Counted from the first letter of the stretch, positions 34,519 to 43,481 are shown. The stretch is 64,000 nt of DNA from Desulfuromonas soudanensis (GCF_001278055.1 NZ_CP010802.1:2333504-2397503); one strand, 5' to 3'. Notes: a model not told the origin generated them from the letters alone. A program made the numbers and translations.

Positions 34519-35583
34519 TTATTCCCCCGCCGCGACCCGGGAGCCGTCGCCGATGAGCTGCTGCCCCTGAACGATGAGACGCTCCCCTGTTTTGAGTCCC
34601 TCGCGGATCACCACCTGATTGCCGACCACGGCCCCGGGAACCACCGTGCGCAGGCGCGCCACTCCGTTGTCCTCCACAAAAGCGATCCGCCTCCCCCCTT
34701 CATCGACCAGGGCGTAGAGGGGAACGGCGATGACGTTGGGCAGGTCGCGGCGCAGGAATCCGGCGCGGACGATCATTCCCGGACGGAGCCGGTCGTCCCC
34801 GTTGTCGACCTCGATCTTGGCCCGATAGGTCCGGGTGGCCGGATCGGCCCGGTAGGCGAGATGGATCAGGGTCCCGGTCCGCGGCGGGACACCCTCCCCT
34901 TCGAGCTGGGACGAGATTACCTCCACCCGATCGCCGATTTTGAGAAAGGAAACATCCTTTTCCGGGACATCGACCAGCACTTTAAGGCGGTCGACCTGCA
35001 CCAGAACAGCCGCCGCAGCGCCGGCTTTGACGTATTCGCCGCGGTCGACAAGCAGACGGTCGAGGACCCCGGCCACCGGTGCAGAGAGGGTGCTCTTGGC
35101 CAGGGCCACCTGCGCCACCTGCAGAGCGGCGTGGGCGGCCTCGTATTCGTTGCGGGCCTCCTCGACCTCCTGGGTGCTGACCAGCTTCTGGGCCTGCAGC
35201 TCCTCCAGACGTCTGAGTGTGCGCTCCTTGAGCTGGCTCTCGGTGCGGGCGCTGGCCAGATTGGCCTCCTGGGTCTCCGGGTCAATACGCAGTATCGCCT
35301 CCCCGGCCGCCAGGCGAGACCCCTCCTTCGGGCCGATCCAGCGCACCGGTCCGTCGAGTTCCGCCGCCAGGGTCAAATCCTCCCAGGCCTCGAGGTTCCC
35401 GGGGAGGGTGAAGCGCTCCTGAAGGTCTTGGGAAGCGAGGATCTGGACCCGGACGTTGGTCACCTTCTCCGCCGCGGGCTCCTGGACCTTCTCTTCGGCA
35501 TTGCTGCCGTTGCCGCACCCGGCCAGTGCCAGAGGGACGCAGAGGGTTAGAAGGCAAAAAAGGGATCGAAACGATCGGGTCAT
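34519..35583 (-). CDS. RND efflux periplasmic adaptor (membrane-fusion protein)
   Basis: From the ATG at 35583 (AGGAG upstream) the 354-residue protein has a lipoprotein signal (LALAGC, about residues 18-23), then barrel-sandwich and coiled-coil hairpin segments (about 60-175) and beta-barrel and membrane-proximal domains. It bridges the RND pump to an outer-membrane channel. Family HlyD_D23/AcrA. Much longer in-frame translations upstream overlap tetR and lack adaptor similarity. Confidence 0.93.
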   Translation of the reverse strand: MTRSFRSLFCLLTLCVPLALAGCGNGSNAEEKVQEPAAEKVTNVRVQILASQDLQERFTLPGNLEAWEDLTLAAELDGPVRWIGPKEGSRLAAGEAILRIDPETQEANLASARTESQLKERTLRRLEELQAQKLVSTQEVEEARNEYEAAHAALQVAQVALAKSTLSAPVAGVLDRLLVDRGEYVKAGAAAAVLVQVDRLKVLVDVPEKDVSFLKIGDRVEVISSQLEGEGVPPRTGTLIHLAYRADPATRTYRAKIEVDNGDDRLRPGMIVRAGFLRRDLPNVIAVPLYALVDEGGRRIAFVEDNGVARLRTVVPGAVVGNQVVIREGLKTGERLIVQGQQLIGDGSRVAAGE

Positions 35584-35614
35584 GGCGGATCTCCTGTCGA
35601 TGGGCAACCGGCGT

Positions 35615-36283
35615 TCAAAGGCCGGTGAAAGGATGCTTGAGACGTTCGATGAGCCCGGCGTCGGCTTGCTCGGCCAAAGGCTCTCTCCCGAGGCCGTTGA
35701 AGGCCTGGATGAAGAGGGCGCGCAGGGAGCCCTCCACCTCCTCCGGGGTCCGGGTGTATCCTCCGTACCACCCGGAGAGGGCGACGAGGTAGAAGGAGTA
35801 GAAATGCACCGTCGCCAGAAAGATGTCGCAATCCTCCTTGAGCTCCCCCCGCTCCCGGGCCGCCTCGAGAAGCGCGCCGACACCGGAGATGTAGCGGCCG
35901 TCGAGCTGCCGGGAGGCTTCCTGGGAAGCGGGACGGGGAAAAGCCATCTCGCGCACCAGATGGCGACCGAACTCGGGGTTGCGGGTGACGAAGGCGAACT
36001 GGCTGGTAAAGAGGGTCAGGAGCTGCTCGAGGAGCGGCGCCGCCGGGTCGGAGAGGCGCTCCAGGGCGGCGAAGGCGAAATCGATCTCCTCCTCGCAGTA
36101 GGCGAGAAAAATGGCATCCTTGGTGGGGAAATAGCCATAGATCGTCCCCTTGCCTATCCCCGCCTCCCGGGCCAGCATCTCCATGCTGGTCCGCTCATAC
36201 CCCTCCTCGGCAAAGAGGCGCATCGCCGCCGCCATGATCGCCTCGCGGGTCTGGCGTTTTTTGCTCTCCCGAATGCCGCCCAT
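35615..36283 (-). CDS. TetR-family repressor of the RND operon
   Basis: A 222-residue regulator. The N-terminal HTH (residues 13-55) shows the family pattern AAAMRLFAEEGYERTSMEML and GIGKGTIYGYFPTKDAIFLA. The C-terminal domain should bind an inducer, often a pump substrate. It is the first gene of the tetR-adaptor-pump operon, so induction would be autoregulated. A GGAGGGG ribosome site precedes the ATG. The C-terminal ligand domain resembles TetR_C groups of AcrR/BetI-like regulators in length only. Confidence 0.93.
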   Translation of the reverse strand: MGGIRESKKRQTREAIMAAAMRLFAEEGYERTSMEMLAREAGIGKGTIYGYFPTKDAIFLAYCEEEIDFAFAALERLSDPAAPLLEQLLTLFTSQFAFVTRNPEFGRHLVREMAFPRPASQEASRQLDGRYISGVGALLEAARERGELKEDCDIFLATVHFYSFYLVALSGWYGGYTRTPEEVEGSLRALFIQAFNGLGREPLAEQADAGLIERLKHPFTGL

Positions 36284-36306
36284 TTCCCCTCCCGCAATTG
36301 TTTTCT

Positions 36307-36367
36307 CGACCGCGGTCGGATTTTAACCGCGCCCCGGGTTGCGGTCAAGATGTTTCGACCGCGTTCG
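36307..36367. promoter_or_regulatory. TetR operator candidates in the divergent promoter region
   Basis: A perfect 12-bp palindrome CGACCGCGGTCG (36307-36318) and a one-mismatch copy CGACCGCGTTCG (36356-36367) flank a third, spaced pair of half-sites (AACCGC at 36325-36330 and GCGGTC at 36341-36346). They lie 24-85 bp upstream of the tetR ATG, in the gap shared with the HD-domain gene. The repeated half-site GACCGC is the likely TetR recognition unit. Confidence 0.7.
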
Positions 36368-36481
36368 ACTTTTTGCGGTATCCCTGCCGAAGGGGTTGCT
36401 ATAAAATGGAACCGTGGGATTTGAAGCCGGCTTTCAATCCGGATCGGCCAGAAATCTCTCCATAACCCTGCGGATAAGACG

Positions 36482-37024
36482 ATGAACCCCCTCGCCCTCA
36501 TCGATAGATACTATCCCCCCGGCACCCTGGCCCACGCAGTGCTGCTGCGTCACAGCACCCGGGTCGCCGCCAGGGCGACGGCCGTCGCCGCGCGCCTGCG
36601 CTGCCCCGTCGATCTCCCCTTCGTGGAGGAGGCCGCCCTCCTCCACGACATCGGAATTCTCTACACCGACGCTCCGGAGCTCGGCTGCAGCGGAACCCTC
36701 CCTTATCTGGCACACGCCTACAAGGGACGAGAACTTCTCGAGTCCGAGGGACTTGCCCGCCACGCCCTGGTCTGCGACCGTCATATCGGCGTCGGCCTGA
36801 GCGCCGCCGAGATCGCCGCGCGTCACCTCCCCCTGCCGGCGCGGGACATGTTCCCTGTCACTCTGGAAGAGCAGATCGTCACCTACGCCGACCTCTTCTT
36901 CTCCAAAAACCCGCAGGAAAACGACCGCGAACGCTCCTTTGCCGAGGTGCGCAGCAGCGTCGAGCGCTACGGCGCCGAAAAGCTTCAAATCCTGGACGCC
37001 TGGTACGAGCGCTTCGGACCGTGA
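36482..37024 (+). CDS. HD-domain protein
   Basis: A 180-residue protein of the HD metal-dependent phosphohydrolase superfamily, close to the small HDIG proteins. Key residues are H24 (RHS), the HD pair in ALLHDIGILYTD (about residues 53-64), H77 and the late Asp in VTYADLFF. The likely activity is on a phosphomonoester or nucleotide; the substrate is unknown. It is transcribed divergently from tetR and ends 49 bp before the insertion sequence. Confidence 0.85.
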   Translation: MNPLALIDRYYPPGTLAHAVLLRHSTRVAARATAVAARLRCPVDLPFVEEAALLHDIGILYTDAPELGCSGTLPYLAHAYKGRELLESEGLARHALVCDRHIGVGLSAAEIAARHLPLPARDMFPVTLEEQIVTYADLFFSKNPQENDRERSFAEVRSSVERYGAEKLQILDAWYERFGP

Positions 37025-37064
37025 TGTCTCCCTTCGCCCTTCTGGTAAAATGACAAAAATAAAA

Positions 37065-37073
37065 CCTCGAAGT
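37065..37073. repeat. Target-site duplication, left copy
   Basis: CCTCGAAGT directly before the left inverted repeat is repeated exactly at 38399-38407 after the right end. A 9-bp duplication fits IS4-family insertion. Confidence 0.9.
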
Positions 37074-38398
37074 CACTACTGTCCGGTTAACTTTGAATGT
37101 ACGTCGATAACCTACTGAAAATTATAGTACTTTGGCTCAACTGTTCTTTTCTCGATTTGAAATCGCTTCACCCCGCCCGCGAGTGATATCTTCCTGACAC
37201 TTCAGGAGGGCATCCATGAACGCTGGCCAGACCGTTTTCAGACAGCTACTTCAGTTTCTCCCGCGTCACGAGTTCAACCTCTGTGCCCGACGGTATCGCG
37301 GCGAGTACCGGGCCAAAAGCTTTACTGCATTTGACCAGTTCCTGTGCCTGGCTTATGCCCAGCTATCGGGTCGCGAGAGCTTGAGGGATATCGAAACGTG
37401 CCTGAACTCTCATCGGGAGAAGCTCTACCACATCGGATTTCGTGGCGCTGTCTCCCGCTCCACCCTTGCCGACGCCAACGAGCGCCGGGATTGGCGCATT
37501 TTTCAGGATTTCGGCCAAGTCCTGATCGGCATGGCACAGCAGCTGTACCGGGATGAGCCCTTGGCCATCGAGTTGAAGCAGCCACTGTTCGCCTTTGACT
37601 CGACGACCATTGACCTCTGCCTCACCCTGTTTCCGTGGGCCGAGTTTCGCACGACCAAGGCAGCGGTCAAGATGCACACGCTCATTGACTTGCGCGGCAT
37701 CATCCCCACGTTTGTGGCCGTGACAACCGGCAAAGTACATGACGTCAAGATGCTTGACGAAATGCCCGTCACCGAAGAGGCCATCTACACGATGGACCGC
37801 GGCTACGTAGATTTTGCCCGGCTCTATGCCATTCACCGACAGGGCGCCTTCTTCGTGGTGCGGGCCAAGGACAACCTACGCTACCAGCGGTTGTACTCTT
37901 TGCCCAAGGACAAGGAGGCCGGCGTCCGAGCCGACCAAGTGATTGCCTTGGTCACCCAGAAATCGAAAAAGGGTTACCCGGAGAGATTGCGCCGGGTCAG
38001 TTATGTTGATAAAGAGCGAAACAAGCGGCTTGTATTCCTCACCAACCACTTTGAAATTGGAGCCACAACGGTTGCAGACATCTATAAACAGCGCTGGCAA
38101 GTGGAGCTATTCTTCAAGTGGATCAAACAGCATCTACGAATAAAAGCGTTCTACGGGACTTCTATCAATGCGGTCAAGAGCCAGATATGGGTAGCTCTTT
38201 GCATATATCTACTTGTGGCGATCGCTAAAAGGCAGCTTAGCATCAAATGTACTCTCTACACTTTTTTGCAGATCCTGGAGGTCAATCTGTTCGAGAAAAA
38301 GCCCATTTCATCGTTGGTTGCGGAAGCGCTCAAGCAGATTCCAGACACCCAAGATTATAACCAGCTGAATTTATTCGGCTATTAACCGGACAGTAGTG
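37074..38398. mobile_element. Complete IS4-family insertion sequence
   Basis: A 1325-bp element bounded by perfect 17-bp inverted repeats (CACTACTGTCCGGTTAA at 37074-37090 and its complement at 38382-38398), with a 9-bp target duplication and one intact transposase. The perfect ends and duplication indicate recent insertion. It sits between the HD-domain gene and the DedA-PAP2 gene and breaks no gene. Removing it restores a continuous intergenic sequence. Confidence 0.95.
37216..38385 (+). CDS. IS4-family DDE transposase
   Basis: A 389-residue transposase for the surrounding element. Catalytic triad: D128 (FAFDSTT), D194 (TMDRGYVDF) and E297, the last within the IS4 signature Y290-x2-R293-x3-E297-x6-K304. 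An N-terminal DUF4372-type domain (about residues 5-75) is present, as in many IS4-group enzymes. AGGAGG lies upstream of the ATG. The stop codon lies inside the right inverted repeat. It appears full length and functional. Confidence 0.95.
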   Translation: MNAGQTVFRQLLQFLPRHEFNLCARRYRGEYRAKSFTAFDQFLCLAYAQLSGRESLRDIETCLNSHREKLYHIGFRGAVSRSTLADANERRDWRIFQDFGQVLIGMAQQLYRDEPLAIELKQPLFAFDSTTIDLCLTLFPWAEFRTTKAAVKMHTLIDLRGIIPTFVAVTTGKVHDVKMLDEMPVTEEAIYTMDRGYVDFARLYAIHRQGAFFVVRAKDNLRYQRLYSLPKDKEAGVRADQVIALVTQKSKKGYPERLRRVSYVDKERNKRLVFLTNHFEIGATTVADIYKQRWQVELFFKWIKQHLRIKAFYGTSINAVKSQIWVALCIYLLVAIAKRQLSIKCTLYTFLQILEVNLFEKKPISSLVAEALKQIPDTQDYNQLNLFGY

Positions 38399-38407
38399 CC
38401 TCGAAGT
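38399..38407. repeat. Target-site duplication, right copy
   Basis: An exact second copy of CCTCGAAGT, directly after the right inverted repeat of the IS4-family element. Confidence 0.9.
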
Positions 38408-38414
38408 TAAAGCT

Positions 38415-38460
38415 TCAACGCGGAGAGCGCGGAGGAAGGCAGGAGAACGCAGAGAAGGAC
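38415..38460. repeat. Half copy of the CGCAGAG-type intergenic repeat
   Basis: The sequence is built from units like ACGCGGAGAG, GCGCGGAGG and ACGCAGAG, the same 8-bp style as the arms of the palindromes between pilS and pilR. No inverted partner is seen within the restored intergenic region, so this looks like a single decayed arm, 8 bp beyond the insertion-sequence target site. Confidence 0.5.
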
Positions 38461-38548
38461 AGAACCGAACCCTTTTTTTGCTTTAAGCGTAAGACCGGAT
38501 TTTCCTGTGAACCCGTGCATTGAAATCGATCAGTGAGGAACGACCTCC

Positions 38549-40087
38549 ATGGAAGCCTGGCTGCAAAACCTCTTCGGCTACCTCCCCGGCGGAGCGAGCT
38601 ACTACCTGCTGATCGGAGCCCTCTCCTTCGTCGAGTCGCTGGCACTGGTGGGGATTTTCGTCCCCGGCAGCGTCCTCATCGTCTTCGCCGGCTTCATGGC
38701 CGCCCACGGCAAGGGGGACATTTCCACCCTCGTCGCGGTATCCGCCGGCGGCGCCATCCTCGGCGATCTGATCAGCTACTGGGCCGGCGCCCGACTCGGC
38801 GAAACCCTGCGTCAGCACCGCCTGTTCCGAAGGCGCCAGGCTCTGATGGCCCGGGCTAACGTCTTTTTCATCGAGCATGGCGGCAAGAGCGTCTTCATCG
38901 GCCGCTTCGTCGGCTTTCTTCGTCCCTTCATCCCCTTCGTCGCCGGCAGCGCCCACATGCGCCCCCTCCCCTTCATCGTCTGGGCCGTGACCAGCGGTCT
39001 CCTCTGGGGGGCGGCCTACCCGGGACTCGGCTACGTCTTCGGCGCCAGCTGGAAACTGGTGCAGCTGTGGACCGGCCGCTTCAGCCTGGCCATCGCCGTA
39101 TTGGCTGCGCTTTTCGTCAGCAACGCCCTCTTCTGGAAATACCTGGCCCCCCGTCTGGCAAAGGCCGGCCGTCACCTGTGGCGGGGGATTTCCCTTCGCT
39201 GGACGTCCTTTTTGCAGAAACCGAAGGTACAGGCCTTCGCCGCCGCCCACCCGGCGCTCTGGACCTTTGTCGCCGAGCGCTTTTCCCTTCGCCACGGCGC
39301 AGGGCTCTACCTGACTTTCGCCCTGGCCGTCAGCACTCTCTTTGCCGCCCTCTTCGGCGCCCTGACCTGGGGGGTCTTTTATGAACGCCTCTCCCGCCTC
39401 GACCAGAGCAGCTACACCCTGGTGCAGGAGTTGCGCCACCCGGTGAGCGACACCTTCTTTCTAATCGTCACCTCCCTCGGCAACTGGCCGGTCCTGCTGA
39501 TGATCGGCGCCCTGACCCTGCTCTGGCTGATTCTGAACAACCGCGACGTTTCGGCGCTGATTCTCGTTGTCGGCACCGCCGGCGGCGAACTGCTGGTCTT
39601 CGTCCTCAAAGCCCTCTTCCAGCGCCCGCGCCCCGCCCCTTTTTTTGCAGCCCTGCAACCCGACTCGGCCAGCTTCCCCAGCGGCCATGCCTTCGTCGGT
39701 CTGGTCTTCTACGGTCTGATCGTCTACCTGCTCCTCGGGGGCATCGATAATATGCGGGGGAAGCTGGCACTGGTCACCGGCGGCAGTTTTTTCGCCCTGA
39801 CCATCGGCCTGAGCCGCATCTACCTCGGCGTCCACTGGCTCAGCGACGTCCTGGCCGGCTTCGCCCTGGCGGCCCTGTGGCTGACGTTTCTGGTCACCGC
39901 CGGTGAGGCGCGGCGCCGCTACGGCGGCGAATTCCCCTGGCAAAGGGGGTGGATGCCGATCCGGCTCTCCTCCTGGCTCAAAACGACCATTCTCACCCTT
40001 GCGGCCCTGGCCACCCTCTTCGGGGTCGTCGACTACGTCAGGACCCAAACGGCTGTCGACCGTTCACCGCCGCAGGAGCGGCGCTAA
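38549..40087 (+). CDS. DedA (VTT domain)-PAP2 phosphatase fusion protein
   Basis: A 512-residue inner-membrane protein. Residues 1-200 are a DedA/VTT domain (for example FVPGSVLIVFAGF and the re-entrant loop with GRFVGFLRPFIPFVAG), now associated with lipid-carrier scrambling. Residues 240-460 are a PAP2 lipid phosphatase with all three motifs (KALFQRPRP; PSGHA; SRIYLGVHWLSD). The fusion suggests flipping and dephosphorylating a polyprenyl or glycerophospholipid phosphate in one chain. GAGG precedes the ATG. The insertion sequence lies 150 bp upstream and may have displaced its promoter. Confidence 0.92.
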   Translation: MEAWLQNLFGYLPGGASYYLLIGALSFVESLALVGIFVPGSVLIVFAGFMAAHGKGDISTLVAVSAGGAILGDLISYWAGARLGETLRQHRLFRRRQALMARANVFFIEHGGKSVFIGRFVGFLRPFIPFVAGSAHMRPLPFIVWAVTSGLLWGAAYPGLGYVFGASWKLVQLWTGRFSLAIAVLAALFVSNALFWKYLAPRLAKAGRHLWRGISLRWTSFLQKPKVQAFAAAHPALWTFVAERFSLRHGAGLYLTFALAVSTLFAALFGALTWGVFYERLSRLDQSSYTLVQELRHPVSDTFFLIVTSLGNWPVLLMIGALTLLWLILNNRDVSALILVVGTAGGELLVFVLKALFQRPRPAPFFAALQPDSASFPSGHAFVGLVFYGLIVYLLLGGIDNMRGKLALVTGGSFFALTIGLSRIYLGVHWLSDVLAGFALAALWLTFLVTAGEARRRYGGEFPWQRGWMPIRLSSWLKTTILTLAALATLFGVVDYVRTQTAVDRSPPQERR

Positions 40088-40177
40088 GGGTGGAAAACAA
40101 TTGCCCAAACAGGAATTTTTTTATAGGATAGGCAGCCGGAACCACTGGCGCGTAAATCCTCACCCACGGATCAAATC

Positions 40178-41203
40178 ATGAGCAACAGACTCCCCGCCGA
40201 ATGGGAGGCCCAGGACGGCGTCCTCCTCGCCTGGCCCCACGCCGACAGCGACTGGCACCCGATCCTCGACGAGGTCGAGCCGGTCTTCGTCCATATCGCC
40301 ACCCGGATCAGCCGCTTCGAGCAGGTGCTCATCGTCGCCCCCGAACCGCAGGCCGTCGCCGAGATCCTGCGCCAGGCCGGAGCGCTTATGGAACGGGTGC
40401 ACCTCTACGCCCTCCCCGCCAACGACACCTGGTCCCGGGATTTCGGGCCGATCACCGTTCTGCAAAAGGGTCGGCCCCTCCTCCTCGACTTCGGCTTCAA
40501 CGGCTGGGGGCTCAAATTCGCCAGCAACCACGACAACCAGATCACCCGTCTCCTCCATGAGGCCGGGGCCTTCGGGACAACCGAGCGACGGAGCATCGGC
40601 CTGATTCTCGAAGGGGGGAGCATCGAGAGCGACGGATGCGGCACCATCCTCACCACCGCCGAGTGCCTTCTCAACCCCAACCGTAATCCGCACCTCGACA
40701 GGTCCGAAATCGAGGCGGCACTGGCCCCCCTCCTCGGCGCCGATCACTTCCTGTGGCTCGAACACGGCTACCTCGCCGGCGACGACACCGACTCCCACGT
40801 CGACACCCTGGCCCGCCTCTGCCCCGACGACACCATCAGTTACGTCCGCTGCGACGACCCGGAGGACGAGCACTTCGACGCCCTCGGCCGCATGGAGCAG
40901 GAGCTGCAGGCCCTGCGTACCCGCGACGGCCGCCCCTACCGATTGAATCCCCTCCCCTGGCCCTCTCCCCGTTACGACGAGGAGGGGGAGCGCCTTCCGG
41001 CCACCTATGCCAATTACCTGATCATCAACGGCGCGGTCCTGGTCCCCACCTACCGCGATCTCAACGACGCCGCCGCTCTGGCCGCCATCGGCGACGCCTT
41101 CCCGGGGCGGCAGATCATTGGAATCGACTGCCTCCCCTTGATCCTGCAGCACGGCTCCCTGCACTGCGTCACCATGCAGATCCCCCGGGGAGTCTTGCCA
41201 TGA
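40178..41203 (+). CDS. aguA: Agmatine deiminase
   Basis: Converts agmatine to N-carbamoylputrescine and ammonia in the arginine decarboxylase route to putrescine. The 341-residue protein is a PAD-superfamily enzyme (pentein fold) with NDTWSRDFGPI near residue 85, GDDTDSHVDTLAR with the catalytic His near 207, and the catalytic Cys330 in GSLHCVTMQIP. Its stop overlaps the start of aguB by ATGA. No arginine decarboxylase gene lies in the window. Confidence 0.95.
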   Translation: MSNRLPAEWEAQDGVLLAWPHADSDWHPILDEVEPVFVHIATRISRFEQVLIVAPEPQAVAEILRQAGALMERVHLYALPANDTWSRDFGPITVLQKGRPLLLDFGFNGWGLKFASNHDNQITRLLHEAGAFGTTERRSIGLILEGGSIESDGCGTILTTAECLLNPNRNPHLDRSEIEAALAPLLGADHFLWLEHGYLAGDDTDSHVDTLARLCPDDTISYVRCDDPEDEHFDALGRMEQELQALRTRDGRPYRLNPLPWPSPRYDEEGERLPATYANYLIINGAVLVPTYRDLNDAAALAAIGDAFPGRQIIGIDCLPLILQHGSLHCVTMQIPRGVLP

Positions 41204-42081
41204 ACAGATTGATCGTCGGCCTGGTCCAGCAGAGCTGCAGCGCCGTGCGCAGCGAAAACATCGACAAAAGCATCAAGGGGATCCGCGAGGCTGCGGCCCG
41301 CGGCGCCTCTCTTGTCGTCCTACAGGAGCTGCACACCGGACTCTACTTCTGCCAGAGCGAGGACACCGCCGTCTTCGACCAGGCCGAAACGATTCCCGGG
41401 CCGTCCACGGCAACCTTCGGCGCCCTGGCCAAAGAACTGGGGATCGTTCTCGTCACCTCCCTCTTCGAAAAACGCGCCCCCGGGCTCTACCACAACACCG
41501 CCGTCATCTTCGAAAAGGACGGCACCATCGCCGGGACCTACCGCAAGATGCACATCCCCGACGATCCCGGTTACTACGAGAAGTTCTACTTCACCCCCGG
41601 CGACCTCGGTTTCAACCCCATCGACACCTCCGTCGGCCGCCTCGGCGTCCTCGTCTGCTGGGACCAGTGGTATCCGGAAGGGGCGCGCCTGATGGCCATG
41701 GCCGGCGCCGAAATCCTCATTTACCCCACCGCCATCGGCTACGACCCCCGCGACCCCGAAGACGAGCAGCAGCGCCAGCGAGACGCCTGGATCACCATCC
41801 AGCGTTCCCACGCCGTCGCCAACGGCATCCCTGTCGTCAGCGTCAACCGCGTCGGCTTCGAAGCCGATCCCGGAAGCGGCCCCGGCGCCCTCTTCTGGGG
41901 GAGCAGCTTCGTCGCCGGATGCCAGGGGGAGTTTCTCGCCCGGGCCGGCGAAGGGAGCGAAGAGGTCCTCACCGTCGAACTCGACCGGCAGCGCAGCGAG
42001 GACGTGCGCCGCATCTGGCCCTACCTGCGGGACCGGCGCATCGACGCCTACGGCGATCTGGTCAAGCGCTACCGCGACTGA
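41200..42081 (+). CDS. aguB: N-carbamoylputrescine amidase
   Basis: Hydrolyses N-carbamoylputrescine to putrescine, CO2 and ammonia. The 293-residue nitrilase-superfamily enzyme has the catalytic triad E43 (VLQELH), K116 (YRKMHIPDD) and C153 (VLVCWDQWYPE). The ATG at 41200 overlaps the aguA stop. Longer in-frame translation upstream lies inside aguA in another frame and is not real. The aguA-aguB pair gives a complete agmatine-to-putrescine pathway. Confidence 0.95.
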   Translation: MNRLIVGLVQQSCSAVRSENIDKSIKGIREAAARGASLVVLQELHTGLYFCQSEDTAVFDQAETIPGPSTATFGALAKELGIVLVTSLFEKRAPGLYHNTAVIFEKDGTIAGTYRKMHIPDDPGYYEKFYFTPGDLGFNPIDTSVGRLGVLVCWDQWYPEGARLMAMAGAEILIYPTAIGYDPRDPEDEQQRQRDAWITIQRSHAVANGIPVVSVNRVGFEADPGSGPGALFWGSSFVAGCQGEFLARAGEGSEEVLTVELDRQRSEDVRRIWPYLRDRRIDAYGDLVKRYRD

Positions 42082-42130
42082 GGTTCCCCCGGCTTCCCCC
42101 GTTTTTTCCTTCGCTCACCAGGAGTCGTCC

Positions 42131-42583
42131 ATGAGCTTCACCCTTCTCTACTGGCACTGGCTGGCCCTCGGCATGATTCTCATCATCGCCGAGCTCTTCG
42201 TGCCGAGCTTCACCATCTTCTGGTTCGGCCTCGGCGCCGTCCTCGTCGCCCTTCTCCTCCTTTTGTTCCCGACGATTCCCCTCACCGGCCAGCTTCTCTG
42301 CTTTGCGCTCGCCTCCGGTCTCTTCACCTGGCTGTGGTTTCGTTATCTCCGGCCTCTGATGACCGACCGCACCAAGGCCGGCCTCTCCCGTGAAGCGGCC
42401 CTCGGCGAAAGCGGCCAGGTGATCAAGGCCCCTCTCGAGGGACAGCGCGGCGTGGTGCGCTTCACCATCCCCCTGCTCGGCAACGACGAGTGGCCCTTCA
42501 TCTGCCAGACGCCGACGGCCGTCGGCGACCGGGTCGTCGTCCGGGAGATTTCCGGCAACACCCTGATCGTCGAAAAACGCTAA
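42131..42583 (+). CDS. NfeD-like membrane protein
   Basis: A 150-residue protein of the short NfeD1b group: two to three transmembrane helices (about residues 8-70) and a C-terminal OB-fold (about 90-150). Family members pair with stomatin/prohibitin (SPFH) proteins in membrane microdomains and are encoded next to them, as here 43 bp upstream of an SPFH gene. The protease domain of long NfeD proteins is absent. Confidence 0.9.
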   Translation: MSFTLLYWHWLALGMILIIAELFVPSFTIFWFGLGAVLVALLLLLFPTIPLTGQLLCFALASGLFTWLWFRYLRPLMTDRTKAGLSREAALGESGQVIKAPLEGQRGVVRFTIPLLGNDEWPFICQTPTAVGDRVVVREISGNTLIVEKR

Positions 42584-42626
42584 CTCGACAATTGTCATCA
42601 CATATACATTTCAGGAGGTTACTTTC

Positions 42627-43481
42627 ATGGCAGGGATCGTTCTCGTTGTTATTTTCGTCATTCTCGTTCTCGTCACCATCACGCTCGGGGTGCGCCTCGT
42701 CCCCCAGGGGAGCAAGTACGTCATCCAGCGCCTCGGCAAGTTTCACAGCACCCTCTCACCGGGGCTCAACATCATCATCCCCTACATCGATACCGTGGCC
42801 TACAAGGTCACCACCAAGGACATCGTTCTCGACATCCCCTCCCAGGAAGTCATCACCCGCGACAACGCGGTGATCATCGCCAACGCCGTCGCCTATCTCA
42901 ACATCGTCTCCCCGGAAAAGGCGGTCTACGGCGTCACCGACTACATCGTCGCCATCCAGACCCTGGTGCAGACCTCCCTGCGCTCCATCGTCGGCGAGAT
43001 GGACCTCGACGACGCCCTCTCCTCGCGGGACATGATCAAGGCCAAGCTCAAGGCCGCCATCTCCGACGACATCTCCGACTGGGGGATCACCCTCAAGACC
43101 GTCGAGATCCAGGACATCACCCCCTCCAAAACCATGCAGACGGCGATGGAAGAGCAGGCCGCCGCCGAACGGGGACGCCGGGCCACCATCACCCGCGCCG
43201 AGGGTGAGAAGTCCGCCGCCATCCTCAGCGCCGACGGCCGCCTCGAAGCCTCCAAGCGCGACGCCCAGGCCCAGGTGGTCCTCGCCGAAGCGAGCCAGCG
43301 GGCCATCCAGAAGGTCACCGAGGCGATCCAGGCCAACGAGATGCCGGTCCTCTACCTCCTCGGCGAAAAATACATCGAAGCAGTACGGCAGATCTCCACG
43401 GCCAACAACGCCAAGGTCGTTCTCCTCCCTGCGGACATCCCGGCGGCGGTGCGGGGGATCATCGGAACGCTGGGGAAGTGA
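42627..43481 (+). CDS. SPFH/stomatin-like protein (QmcA family)
   Basis: A 284-residue protein with an N-terminal membrane anchor (about residues 2-22), an SPFH/band 7 domain (about 25-185; motif GITLKTVEIQDITPS) and an Ala/Glu-rich coiled coil (about 185-255). It oligomerises in membrane domains and probably works with the preceding NfeD-like protein. AGGAGG precedes the ATG. A function in protease control (as for HflKC/QmcA) is inference from family. Confidence 0.93.
   Translation: MAGIVLVVIFVILVLVTITLGVRLVPQGSKYVIQRLGKFHSTLSPGLNIIIPYIDTVAYKVTTKDIVLDIPSQEVITRDNAVIIANAVAYLNIVSPEKAVYGVTDYIVAIQTLVQTSLRSIVGEMDLDDALSSRDMIKAKLKAAISDDISDWGITLKTVEIQDITPSKTMQTAMEEQAAAERGRRATITRAEGEKSAAILSADGRLEASKRDAQAQVVLAEASQRAIQKVTEAIQANEMPVLYLLGEKYIEAVRQISTANNAKVVLLPADIPAAVRGIIGTLGK

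Noticed and set aside
32127-34556. An 809-codon plus-strand open frame opposite the RND pump gene
   Set aside because: Antisense shadow of a highly conserved RND gene. The protein is a run of His/Asp/Gly/Glu without recognisable domains or a ribosome site.
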